In this document: piece by piece, positions 53,265 to 61,746 of the stretch
Position numbering within the stretch: position 1 is the first letter of the stretch
Layout: each line of letters begins with the position of its first letter
Position numbers and translations under genes: made by a program
Notes under the pieces: model-generated
Seen by the model: only the letters and a program-made list of their open reading frames with translations
The model's database searches: none
Told to the model about the DNA's origin: nothing
DNA from: Anaerolineae bacterium
GTDB taxonomy: Bacteria > Chloroflexota > Anaerolineae > Aggregatilineales > Phototrophicaceae
Direction: 5' to 3'
Assembly (NCBI GenBank): GCA_022843385.1
Contig: JALHNT010000012.1
Span: 1-64,000, forward strand
DNA length: 64,000 nucleotides

Positions 53265-53609
53265 TCGAGTTGCTCCCGGAGTCTGTAATCATCAGTCGAT
53301 AGCGGATAGTTTCAATCAGCAAAATCAGCAGCAACGGGGGGTAGTCTCAATTGGCAGCACAAACGCCTGAGCATCTTTTCTGACGACTATGAACTGATGA
53401 CTGACGACTGATACGCGAATTGAAAAAGGACTGATGCGAATCTGACGAATCTGACGAATCATCGCTCGGCTTGATCGCTGTAGTGAATTTGTTATGTATC
53501 AGCACACGGCTGACCTCGACGTTCATCTTTTGCTGCAAGAGGTCTGTAGAACCGGCTCTCACCATTACAGAGGTATCGGTTCACCAGTTGATGCGAAACA
53601 GATCGAGCC
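53265..53609. other. Non-coding stretch after R1 copy B
   Basis: Holds low-complexity words of the ATCAGTC/GACTGATG/CTGACGAAT type (53281-53460), like those in R1 copy A at 3910-3970. No gene supported. Confidence 0.5.
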
Positions 53610-54803
53610 TTACTCACCCGCTTCCGACGTTGCCGTGATCGGTGGGCCGGCGGTCTGGGTGGCGAATACGGCGCGCTCGGTGTCCCGCACTGGAATAGTC
53701 GGATCGCCAATGACAAAGCCGTCCGGCGTCGCCGTCGGTTGGGTCAACTGAGCATCCTGCGTCAATTGCAGATCCTCACTCACCGGTCGAGTGCCGGGCA
53801 AGGGCAGCGGCGTCCAGGTGAAGGTCGGCGTCACAGTTGCCGTCGGCGTTGGCGTCGGCGTCGGTGTCAGCGTCGGTGTACGTGTCAGGGTCGGCGGAAC
53901 ACGGGGTGTCCCAGTCTGCCTGATGGTTGGCGTCGCGCTCGGCGGCGGGGTGTCGCTGGCCGTCGGGCTGCTGGTCAGAGTTGCCGTCGGCGATGGCGTG
54001 CTGGCCAGAGTCGGAGTCGTCGTGGCGGCAATCAGCGGCAGCGTTTCCCCCAGGCTCGGTGGCAGTTCGCTGCTCATGGGGCGGATCACGCCGCTCTCCA
54101 GCGCCTGGGTAGTAATCATCATCAGATCAGAATAGACGGCCTGGGTCTGGGTCGTCGGACGCACCGTTCCCAGCACGTTCTGTGCCTGCCGCATGAAGGC
54201 CAGTGTTTCGGCCTGGTCAGCCGGGTCAGGGAATGATGTCAGGAAGTAGAGCGATTTATGCAGCTCGACCAATGACTGTTCATCGAGTCGCCCCGCGTCA
54301 TTCAGCGCTTTCACCTCGCCCAGACGGGTCTGCGCCAGTTGCAGCCAGATGTCCTGCAAGCGTCCGATGATGGTGGCGATCACTAGCACCACCGATTCCC
54401 ACCAGCGCTTGACACCATACAGCGACTCGCCCGGCAGTTGGTTGGCCGAGGCCGCCACCAGGCCGGCTCCACTCCCCAGGCTGATGACCACCGCGATCAG
54501 GATCACCGCGGCCAACCGGCTGATCGCCAGCGGGATGACGCGGCGCGGCGCGGGTTTGACCAGTTGTAGCGGCGGGGGTTGTTGGCGCAGGCGGGATTCC
54601 AGGCGGTTGACCGCGTCGGCGGACATCTGCGGCGATTTCATCCGGCGGGTCAGCAGGCTCACTTGCAACAGCGGCTTGAGTTCGACAGCCTGTTCGGGAA
54701 AATCACGCAGGCATTCGTCCACCGTCTTCTGACCGCGCAGCACCGCTTCCAGGCATTCCGCCAGGATGTCGTCCAGTTCCGGGTTGTAACGCGAGTCGTT
54801 CAT
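53610..54803 (-). CDS. DUF5667-domain membrane protein, putative anti-sigma partner
   Basis: 397 residues. N-terminal cytoplasmic part begins ELDDILAECLEAVLRG with FPEQAVELKPLL, a pattern common in sigma-linked proteins. One membrane helix at ~92-115, then the DUF5667 region ANQLPGESLYGVKRWWESV, and a long Thr/Pro-rich stalk (TPTLTPTPTPTPTATV). Its start overlaps the ECF sigma stop (ATGA). An anti-sigma or signal-sensing role is inferred from coupling and topology; no zinc-binding anti-sigma motif is seen. Confidence 0.78.
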   Translation of the reverse strand: MNDSRYNPELDDILAECLEAVLRGQKTVDECLRDFPEQAVELKPLLQVSLLTRRMKSPQMSADAVNRLESRLRQQPPPLQLVKPAPRRVIPLAISRLAAVILIAVVISLGSGAGLVAASANQLPGESLYGVKRWWESVVLVIATIIGRLQDIWLQLAQTRLGEVKALNDAGRLDEQSLVELHKSLYFLTSFPDPADQAETLAFMRQAQNVLGTVRPTTQTQAVYSDLMMITTQALESGVIRPMSSELPPSLGETLPLIAATTTPTLASTPSPTATLTSSPTASDTPPPSATPTIRQTGTPRVPPTLTRTPTLTPTPTPTPTATVTPTFTWTPLPLPGTRPVSEDLQLTQDAQLTQPTATPDGFVIGDPTIPVRDTERAVFATQTAGPPITATSEAGE

Positions 54804-55405
54804 GACAATCCTGACAGTAGCGTATCCAGGTCGAAACCGGCTTTCTCCAGCCGCTTCGCCAGCGCCTTCAAAGCCCGGTGCTGCAACTGCTTGATGGCGT
54901 TGGCATTTTTTCCCATCAGATCGGCCACCACTTCAATCCGCTGGCCTTCGATAAAACGTAATACCAACACCTGCTGCTGGTCGCCGGTCAGCGCTGCCAG
55001 CCCTTCACGGAGGGCTTTGGCCGCCTGCCGCCGCAGCATGCCTTCGTCCATATCGGCTGTGACCGCAATTGGCTCGGCGTCCAGATCGGTATCTTCCGGG
55101 CGGCGATCCTGACGCCGGTAATGATCGACCACACGGGCATGGGCGATGCGGTACAGCCAGGCGATAAATGGCTTGCCCTGATCCTGATACGCGCCGATGC
55201 CCTTCAGCGCCCGGACAAATACATCACCGGTAAAATCTTCCGCCAACTGCACATCGTTCAGCCGGTGGTAGATGTAACGAAAGATGGCCTGAACATGGGC
55301 CTGATACAGACGAGCAAACGCATCAGCGTCGCCGCGCTGCGCCAGCCGCAGCCAGCGTTGTTCCTCAACGCGATCCACAGGGGTGTTCACTCCGTTGCTG
55401 CTCAA
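54800..55405 (-). CDS. ECF-type RNA polymerase sigma factor
   Basis: About 201 residues. Region 2: DADAFARLYQAHVQAIFRYI and AEDFTGDVFVRAL; region 4: LTGDQQQVLVLRFIEGQRIE and NANAIKQLQHRALKAL. The start is uncertain: TTG at 55405 lacks a ribosome-binding site and an in-frame GTG five codons later is possible. Coupled to the DUF5667 membrane protein. No target promoter motif could be identified here. Confidence 0.88.
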   Translation of the reverse strand: MSSNGVNTPVDRVEEQRWLRLAQRGDADAFARLYQAHVQAIFRYIYHRLNDVQLAEDFTGDVFVRALKGIGAYQDQGKPFIAWLYRIAHARVVDHYRRQDRRPEDTDLDAEPIAVTADMDEGMLRRQAAKALREGLAALTGDQQQVLVLRFIEGQRIEVVADLMGKNANAIKQLQHRALKALAKRLEKAGFDLDTLLSGLS

Positions 55406-55500
55406 CTGTGATCCGCGCTGTTCATAGCGTATACCGCGCGCGGATGCAAAAGGTTACGCTTCCACTATACACCCAACCGGCGTAATCGATGACTGACTGT

Positions 55501-55528
55501 TTGCAGGGTAATCCCGCTTCTGTATAAT
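55501..55528 (+). promoter_or_regulatory. Promoter of the methyltransferase gene
   Basis: TTGCAG (55501-55506), 16-bp spacer and a perfect TATAAT (55523-55528), ending 41 bases before the start codon. Confidence 0.65.
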
Positions 55529-55569
55529 CGCTGCTTATTCCAACCGAGCTTACCCGCAGGCAGTGAACC

Positions 55570-56379
55570 TTGAAAGAGCCGCAGCAAAAACCGCTTCCGC
55601 CTTCGCTGTATACCGAAGAGTATTTCCTGACGGCCTGTGAAGGCTATAACGAATTCGCCAGCAGCGAGGGCGAGCATCTGTCACGGCGGCTGGATGCAGC
55701 CTTTGCCCTGGCCGAAGTGACGGCTGGCATGTGCATCCTCGATGTCGGCTGTGGGCGTGGCGAAATCCTGCGTCATTGTTCCAAGCTGGGTGCCGACGCT
55801 TATGGCATCGACTACGCGCCGGTGGCCGTGCGTATGTCACAGCAAGTCATCCAGAGCGTCAACGGCATCACCCCTGGCACAACCGCTGTTATGCAGGCCG
55901 ATGCCAAGAAGTTGCCATTCCCCACCGGCAAGTTTGACCGGGTGCTGATGTTTGATGTGGTCGAGCACCTCCATCCCTGGGAACTGCATGAGGCTATGCT
56001 GGAAGTGCATCGCGTTCTCAAACCAGAGGGCAAATTCATCATCCATACCGCCCCCAACGTGTGGTATGACCGCTACGCCTACCCGATGGTGCGGCTGGTG
56101 CGGACGCTGATGGGGCAAGGCGACCAGTATCCCAAAGACCCGCGTCAGTTCGGCGTGGCCGTCAACCAGCATGTGCATGTCAATGAACAGTCGCTCTGGA
56201 GCATGGATCGGGCGCTGCGGCAGGCCGGCTTTGCCGGGAAGGTGTGGCTGGATAGCCCGCCGCAGAACCGGCAGGAGAACCCGCTGTTGGCTGGCCTGCG
56301 CTTCCTGGCCTTTGATGTGCCGCCGTTTCGCTGGTTCTTCGAGCGCGAAGTATTTGCCGTCGCTGGCAAAGCCCGCTGA
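55570..56379 (+). CDS. Class I SAM-dependent methyltransferase
   Basis: 269 residues with a TTG start (no ATG before the core fold). SAM-binding ILDVGCGRGEILRHC near residue 57, then YGIDYAPVAVRM and the post-III strand FDRVLMFDVVEHL. Resembles small-molecule or glycan methyltransferases (Methyltransf_11/23). Substrate unknown. Confidence 0.83.
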   Translation: MKEPQQKPLPPSLYTEEYFLTACEGYNEFASSEGEHLSRRLDAAFALAEVTAGMCILDVGCGRGEILRHCSKLGADAYGIDYAPVAVRMSQQVIQSVNGITPGTTAVMQADAKKLPFPTGKFDRVLMFDVVEHLHPWELHEAMLEVHRVLKPEGKFIIHTAPNVWYDRYAYPMVRLVRTLMGQGDQYPKDPRQFGVAVNQHVHVNEQSLWSMDRALRQAGFAGKVWLDSPPQNRQENPLLAGLRFLAFDVPPFRWFFEREVFAVAGKAR

Positions 56380-56425
56380 TCCTCATCTCCGGCAGACCCA
56401 GACATCATCGTTTTTAACAGGCAAG

Positions 56426-56453
56426 TCCCCTCATCGCTACAGGGATGAGGGGA
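56426..56453. terminator. Hairpin between convergent genes
   Basis: TCCCCTCATC/GATGAGGGGA, 10-bp perfect arms, 8-base loop, between the methyltransferase and peptidase genes. Poor T tracts on both sides. Confidence 0.5.
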
Positions 56454-56461
56454 TGTTCTAT

Positions 56462-58378
56462 CTACTGCACGCTGAAGGCCTCCAGCGCCGGGATGAAGAC
56501 GCTGCTGTACAAGGCGCTGCGTTCGTTGGGCGGATAGTGGATCATCACCAGATAGGTCATGCCCTGCGCTTCCGAGATGGCGAAGTCATAGGACAGGCTG
56601 TTGTACTCGGTTTCATAGAGCGACCACAGCATCCCGTTGGGCGTGGTGCGGGTCGATACCGGCTGAATGGTGGTGCTGATGCCGAACTGCTCGGTGATGA
56701 GGCGCATGACGCGGGTGGTGCTGACCTCGCCGATGATCAGATTGTACAGCGCCGCATCCTCACCGCCAGGTCGCACAAACACACCGCCGCCGTAATCCTC
56801 CCAGGCTTCGGGCCGCAACCCGCTGACCCCCATGTAATCGTCGCTGAACGGCACCAGCGTGATGCTCTTATCAACCACAGTGAAGATCGGGCGCGGCATA
56901 TCCGGGATGCAGCTTGAGTCCGGCGCGACCAGCGGGTTATTGAGGAAGGCCAGCGCCATAGTCTGCGGGCATTCGCCGGAGAGCGATGCGCCATGCCCCA
57001 CGCCGGGATATTCGTAGTAGTACCCGCGCGTCAGGTAACGGGCGGTGTCGGCGGCCCAACTGGGCGGGGTGATCGGGTCGAACTGACCGGCCATGACGAG
57101 CGTCGGAATGGCGCTGGCGACTGGCAGGTTCTCCACCGGATTGACGGGCGGCGCACTCCAGAAATCGCAGGTGCGGAAAAAGATTTCACCCAGGTTCGGC
57201 GCGTCATCCATGAACCCGCGCAGATCGGGGAAGGTAGCCGCCGAGGCCTGGTATTCCTCCAGGGTGGTGAAGGGCGCTTCTTCGGCACACTGCACCGACA
57301 TCATCATGCCGGTGCTGAACCCTTCCTCATCATACAGCAGGCTCGCCAGCACCCGCCCCAGCAGGGTGTAGTTGCCCTGGAAGACTTCGACGATCACCTG
57401 TGGCACTTCGGGGATGCGCCATTCGGCGTACAGCATGCTAAAGGCGATGCGTACCAGCAGATCGCCGTTGACCTGCACCTCATAGCGCCGGTCAAACTTG
57501 GGATGGGTGATCGTCACCTGCGCCGGACTCAGGTTGAGCATCTGCACCGTGTTGGTGAAGATCAGACCCAGGCTGGGATAACTGGCATTACACACCGCAT
57601 CCTGGGCGCAGGCATTGAACAATTCGTCGAAGGCGCGCTGGGCGTTGGGCGCGGTTTGCAGCAGGTTTGACTGCGGCGGATACACCGAGTCGAGGATGAC
57701 GCTGCGGATGCCATCAGGATAATCACGCATGACAGTCAGGCCCAGCCGCGTGCCATAGGAGATGCCGTACAGATTCCACTGTGGGATGCCCAGCACCTGA
57801 CGCAGGTCGTTGAGGTCGGCGGCACTGGCGGCGCTGTTGTAGGCATCCAGGTTGACTCCCCGGCTGACCAACCGATCATGGCAGGTCTGGAACGCCTGCA
57901 CCACCCGATCCCGCCGCTGAGCTGGCGTTAACGGATCATCCAGAATATCGTAAAGCAGGCTGGTATATTCGGGGCAGGTGAGCTGTGGTTTGGAATAACC
58001 GGTGCCGCGCTGGTCAAAGATGATGAAATCCCGGTCTTCGACGAAGGCGCCGAAGATCATATCGAAGTAAGCGCCCATGCTCTCCAGCGCATTACCGCCC
58101 GGCCCGCCTTCCAGATAGACCACCGGATCGGGCGCTTTGTCCGGGTTCTGGCTGCGGAAGATGGCGACGGCCAGGCTGATCGTGCCGCTGGTCGGGTCAG
58201 CCCGGTCTTCCATCACAATCAGGTCGCCGCATTCCACCGGCGTCCCCCAATCAAATACCTCGAAGTCACACTCGGTGGCTTCCCAACGCGGTACGGCCTG
58301 CTGAGCGCGCACCGGCATCCATGAAAAGACGAGGCTGATCCCCCCCAACAATGCCGCGAACCACGACATTCTGTGCAT
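56462..58378 (-). CDS. Secreted alpha/beta-hydrolase, TAP-like peptidase
   Basis: 638 residues with signal peptide (MSWFAALLGGISLVFSWM, cleavage near VRAQQ). Oxyanion region LEGGPGGNA near 90, nucleophile YGISYGTRLG near 200, Asp in AGQFDPITPP and His in PGVGHGAS form the triad. Family of tripeptidyl/prolyl aminopeptidases with a TAP C-terminal domain. A ~130-residue C-terminal extension past the triad is extra and unassigned. Likely releases peptides outside the cell. Confidence 0.85.
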   Translation of the reverse strand: MHRMSWFAALLGGISLVFSWMPVRAQQAVPRWEATECDFEVFDWGTPVECGDLIVMEDRADPTSGTISLAVAIFRSQNPDKAPDPVVYLEGGPGGNALESMGAYFDMIFGAFVEDRDFIIFDQRGTGYSKPQLTCPEYTSLLYDILDDPLTPAQRRDRVVQAFQTCHDRLVSRGVNLDAYNSAASAADLNDLRQVLGIPQWNLYGISYGTRLGLTVMRDYPDGIRSVILDSVYPPQSNLLQTAPNAQRAFDELFNACAQDAVCNASYPSLGLIFTNTVQMLNLSPAQVTITHPKFDRRYEVQVNGDLLVRIAFSMLYAEWRIPEVPQVIVEVFQGNYTLLGRVLASLLYDEEGFSTGMMMSVQCAEEAPFTTLEEYQASAATFPDLRGFMDDAPNLGEIFFRTCDFWSAPPVNPVENLPVASAIPTLVMAGQFDPITPPSWAADTARYLTRGYYYEYPGVGHGASLSGECPQTMALAFLNNPLVAPDSSCIPDMPRPIFTVVDKSITLVPFSDDYMGVSGLRPEAWEDYGGGVFVRPGGEDAALYNLIIGEVSTTRVMRLITEQFGISTTIQPVSTRTTPNGMLWSLYETEYNSLSYDFAISEAQGMTYLVMIHYPPNERSALYSSVFIPALEAFSVQ

Positions 58379-58587
58379 CTGTGCGAACCTTACACTCGTT
58401 GGTCAGATAGGACTGTAGTCCTATATCAGCATAACACTACTTCTTCGCGTCGAAGTATTAAATTTGTGTGTTGGGATTGCAGCAGCGCGGCAGCGGCTAC
58501 CGTTGATGTGTCACAGTTGATTTCTCGCTGAAAATCAGACCAAACCTGTCCGTCACTGACTGGTCTGACAACGGACAGGTATACCTA

Positions 58588-59154
58588 TCAGGAGCCGCTG
58601 CCCGCCCCTGGATCAACAGTGGGGGGTTCGGCCGTTGGTGGATCGAATGGGATCGGCGTCTCACTCGGAGGAGGCGGCACTGGCGTCTCACTTGGAGGAG
58701 GTGGTATGGGTGTATCCGTCGGCAGTGGTAAAGGCGTGGCCGAGGGCAGTGGTATCTCTGTCGGTGGCGGAGCCAGTGTTGGGAAAGGAGTCAGGGTCGG
58801 TGCCAGTGTATCGACTGGGACGACGATGAAAGGTGTCGCCGATGGGAAAATCACCTGCGTCGGCTGCACAGCAGGCGGTATAAATTGGAGCGGCGTCGGT
58901 TGCAGCGGGCTGAGCTGGGTCGCAGTCAAATTCAAGGGAGTCACGCTGGGCAGTCCGCGTGTCGGCGTGATGTCGCCGCCAATCGGTGTGCTGGTGGCAA
59001 CTGGCGTCTGCTCACCAGCGCTGGCACGGCGCGGCGGAGCTGTCCCCCACAGGACAAAACCGATGCAATAGAGGGGTAGCGTGATGAGGATGATGCCGAA
59101 CAGAGCAATGCGGATATTCCGCCGGCGGCGTTCTATACTTTCCAGACTATCCAT
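58588..59154 (-). CDS. Membrane-anchored Pro/Thr-rich protein, paralogue 2
   Basis: 188 residues. Short basic cytoplasmic start (ESIERRRRNIRI), one helix (LFGIILITLPLYCIGFVLW), then an extracytoplasmic stalk dominated by Pro, Thr and Ser with repeats like PPPPSETPV. Shares the RRRNxRxAL-helix-WGTAP layout with the gene upstream, so the two arose by tandem duplication. No catalytic domain; perhaps a surface spacer. Confidence 0.75.
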   Translation of the reverse strand: MDSLESIERRRRNIRIALFGIILITLPLYCIGFVLWGTAPPRRASAGEQTPVATSTPIGGDITPTRGLPSVTPLNLTATQLSPLQPTPLQFIPPAVQPTQVIFPSATPFIVVPVDTLAPTLTPFPTLAPPPTEIPLPSATPLPLPTDTPIPPPPSETPVPPPPSETPIPFDPPTAEPPTVDPGAGSGS

Positions 59155-59193
59155 AACCCACCTTCAACAAGCCGTGCAGGGTAACTATAGCAC

Positions 59194-59218
59194 AAAAAGA
59201 ACCCGTCGCAGCGGGCTC
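59194..59218 (-). terminator. Rho-independent terminator after paralogue 1
   Basis: On the minus strand: GAGCCCG, 6-base loop, CGGGTTC (one mismatch), then TTTTT. Lies between the two paralogous genes. Confidence 0.7.
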
Positions 59219-59239
59219 TTCTCCGGCGCTTGACCTCCG

Positions 59240-59710
59240 CTAGTTATCGAACGGCAGCGGCGTGTTGGTGATAGCCGGTTGGGTCGGTGGCGGTGGATTG
59301 GTAGGCGGCGGCGGGTTCGTCGGTGGTGGTGGATTGGTAGGGATGAACGGCGTCGCTGACGGGAAAGGCGTAGTGGTCGGGATGAACAGCGTTGGCAGCG
59401 CCTGGGTAGGGATGGGGATTTGAGTCGGGAAGCCCGGCTGCGTCGGCACACCAATGGTGATGGGCAGTGGCGTGATGCTGGCAAAGCCATTGCCAAACTG
59501 CGAGGTGGGGCTGGGCGAGACCAGCGGCAGTTGCGTCGCCAGTACGTCGGTGGGCAGCGGTGCGGGTGTGGGCGTTGTGCGCTGCGGCGCAGTTCCCCAC
59601 AAAAAAATACCAGCGCAATACAGCGGCAAGGTGACAATGATGATGGTGATGAGGGCGACGCGCCAGTTGCGCCGCTGTCGTTCAATGGCCTCGCGTCGCG
59701 AATAATTCAC
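59240..59710 (-). CDS. Membrane-anchored Pro/Thr-rich protein, paralogue 1
   Basis: 156 residues, GTG start after GAGGTGA. Basic N-terminus (EAIERQRRNWRVAL), one helix (TIIIVTLPLYCAGIFLWG), then a Pro/Thr-rich tail with NPPPPTNPPPPT repeats. Same architecture as 58588-59154. Function unknown. Confidence 0.75.
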   Translation of the reverse strand: MNYSRREAIERQRRNWRVALITIIIVTLPLYCAGIFLWGTAPQRTTPTPAPLPTDVLATQLPLVSPSPTSQFGNGFASITPLPITIGVPTQPGFPTQIPIPTQALPTLFIPTTTPFPSATPFIPTNPPPPTNPPPPTNPPPPTQPAITNTPLPFDN

Positions 59711-59885
59711 GGTGTCACCTCATTGCTTCATCGCGGCTCAAACGCTTGTGCATGGTTCTCATGATACCAGACTGTCAGCGCTTTTGCAGCGGCGTGAGTG
59801 AGGGATAGGAGCGCCGAAGAGTTGGCCAGAAGCAACCCTGCCCCAACCGCTCAACGGACAGGGCAGAATCGGTTCAAGGGATAAT

Positions 59886-60710
59886 CTAGCGCGCCAGACC
59901 GTTGGCAGCGAACCACTGCGCTGCCTGAGCGATGCTGTTGCCACTATCGACGACTTCGATGATCAGGCGCGGCCTGGCTTCGATCTTGCCCAGCGCGGCG
60001 AAGATGGCCTTGAAATTGATGAGGCCATCGCCGGGGACCCAGTGCCGATCAGCATAGCCATCGCTGTCCTGCAAATGGACATGCCCCAGCAGCGACCCGG
60101 CATAACGAATCCAGTAATCCGGCGGTGGCGCACCCAGTTGATGATTGATGAAGACATGACCGACATCAACGCTGGCGCGGACATGATCGGAGCTAAATGA
60201 CTCGACCAGTTCCAGCCAGACCAGCGGATCACGATCATAAATAGTTTCGATGACCAGGGTACAGCCGATCTTGCTGGCCTGCTCCACCGCCGGGCCGAGC
60301 GTATCCTGGATCACACTCAACAGGCTGAACACGCCATTATCGGCCAGCGGGGCGAAGGGCGTCCCCAGAAAGTCGAACGGACTGTGGATGACCATGTGGC
60401 TGCCACCGATTTCGGCGCAGAAATCGAGCGCCTGCATCAGCCGTTCCTGCACCGCTGCCCGCACCTTGCTGTCCATCGCCGCCAGCGGGATGCCCCAGAA
60501 CGGGCCATGCACGCCCATCCGCCCGCTATAGCCATCGAGCTGCGCCTTCACATTGTGGGCGATGGGCTGCCAGTCGCCGTCGAAGATATTCGGCCAGGCC
60601 GGGTCCTGAATCTCCAGGTCACGCTGATCGGCGATCAGCCAGTCGCGGTATTCCGCCAGTTTGCTGGCGGGCATCGCCGCGCCAACCAGCGGCAGTCCGG
60701 TTTCGGTCAT
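59886..60710 (-). CDS. Xylose isomerase-like TIM-barrel enzyme in the ugp-like cluster
   Basis: 274 residues from ATG 60710 (AAGGAG upstream). Likely metal ligands: Glu in LVIETIYDRD, Asp and His in ASVDVGHVFIN, His in GHVHLQDSD and Glu in LIIEVVDSG; also MGVHGPFWG near 70. Sugar phosphate isomerase/epimerase superfamily. Follows the EEP phosphodiesterase by 58 bases and may process the released polyol or sugar. Confidence 0.8.
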   Translation of the reverse strand: MTETGLPLVGAAMPASKLAEYRDWLIADQRDLEIQDPAWPNIFDGDWQPIAHNVKAQLDGYSGRMGVHGPFWGIPLAAMDSKVRAAVQERLMQALDFCAEIGGSHMVIHSPFDFLGTPFAPLADNGVFSLLSVIQDTLGPAVEQASKIGCTLVIETIYDRDPLVWLELVESFSSDHVRASVDVGHVFINHQLGAPPPDYWIRYAGSLLGHVHLQDSDGYADRHWVPGDGLINFKAIFAALGKIEARPRLIIEVVDSGNSIAQAAQWFAANGLAR

Positions 60711-60768
60711 GAGAGACTCCTTGTGTAAGATGAGCGTAATGAGCAAATACGTCAGATGGGTGCCGGCG

Positions 60769-61650
60769 CTATTCGACCACTGCCACCACCGGATAATGAT
60801 CGCTGGGAAACAGCGGCGGCTGGGCATCGCGCACAATCCGTGAGGAGTGGACGCGGTAGGCATAGTGAATATCCTTGCACAATATCCAGTCGATGCGCAT
60901 CCCGATGTGGGGGAACTGGTCACCAGTCATGCCATGAAAGGTGTTGTGGGCTGGCCCATCCTGATTGCCTGCTTCCAGCCACAGATCACGGAAGCCAGCC
61001 GCCTGAAACGTGTCGTACACCTGGGTGTTCTCCATCCAGTGCGGGCGTTCCTGAATGAATTCGCGTTCCCGCACCGGCAGCCGCGCCAGCCAGACATCTT
61101 CCAGCAGGTGAGCGCGGGCATTGAAGTCAGCCGTCATGAAGGCGGCATCCACATCAGTCAGCAGATCGGGCAAGCGGCGGACGATCAGATAAGCGCTGTT
61201 GGCGCGGCCCAGTTCGCTGTCGTGCGGCAGATGGCTGTTGAGGTGCAGCAGCCGCCGACCGGTCACTTTATCCAGCAGCTTGACCCAGTTGACGGTGCGC
61301 CCCTGCGTCACGCCCCAATCCAGCGCATAACGATCGGGCGTCTCGTTGAGGAAGAAGTGACCGCGCTCGAAAGCCTCGAAACGCGCCGCCTTCCAATAGA
61401 TGGCGCAGTAATAATGATGACCGCTTTGATTTTCGCGGGCAGTCTCCGCGCCCAGTTCCACTTCATAACCCGGCAGCTCGGTGGCATAGGTTTCCTGGTT
61501 GCCGCTCTGAAGCTCCTGAAAGCCGATCAGATCAGGATCGTGCGCCTTAATGGTAGCGACGTTGAGCGCGGCGCGGAACGGCCAGTTGTTCGCGCCATCC
61601 TCGTAAAACGCGCCTTTGATGTTGAAGCTCATCACGGTGAATGCTGTCAT
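60769..61650 (-). CDS. Endonuclease/exonuclease/phosphatase-family phosphodiesterase
   Basis: 293 residues from ATG 61650. EEP motifs: VMSFNIKGA at the start, DLIGFQELQSG, HLNSHLPHDS, FMTADFNA and the closing SDHYPVVAVV. No signal peptide, so cytoplasmic. Position after a Ugp-like binding protein suggests cleavage of an imported phosphodiester; a nuclease role cannot be excluded. Confidence 0.85.
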   Translation of the reverse strand: MTAFTVMSFNIKGAFYEDGANNWPFRAALNVATIKAHDPDLIGFQELQSGNQETYATELPGYEVELGAETARENQSGHHYYCAIYWKAARFEAFERGHFFLNETPDRYALDWGVTQGRTVNWVKLLDKVTGRRLLHLNSHLPHDSELGRANSAYLIVRRLPDLLTDVDAAFMTADFNARAHLLEDVWLARLPVREREFIQERPHWMENTQVYDTFQAAGFRDLWLEAGNQDGPAHNTFHGMTGDQFPHIGMRIDWILCKDIHYAYRVHSSRIVRDAQPPLFPSDHYPVVAVVE

Positions 61651-61701
61651 GAGGTTGTCCTTCCCGGCGGTATGGGGAAACATGACGGTGGGCGGGTGGA
61701 A

Positions 61702-61729
61702 GGTGGAGCGACTCGTGAGTCGCCCCACC
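61702..61729. repeat. 28-bp imperfect palindrome (R5-like)
   Basis: GGTGG, then GCGACTC-GT-GAGTCGC, then CCACC with one mismatched pair. Same length and layout as 3827-3854 and 36061-36088 but a different core. Lies between the SBP and EEP genes. Confidence 0.65.
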
Positions 61730-61746
61730 GGTGAGGACCGGAGCGG

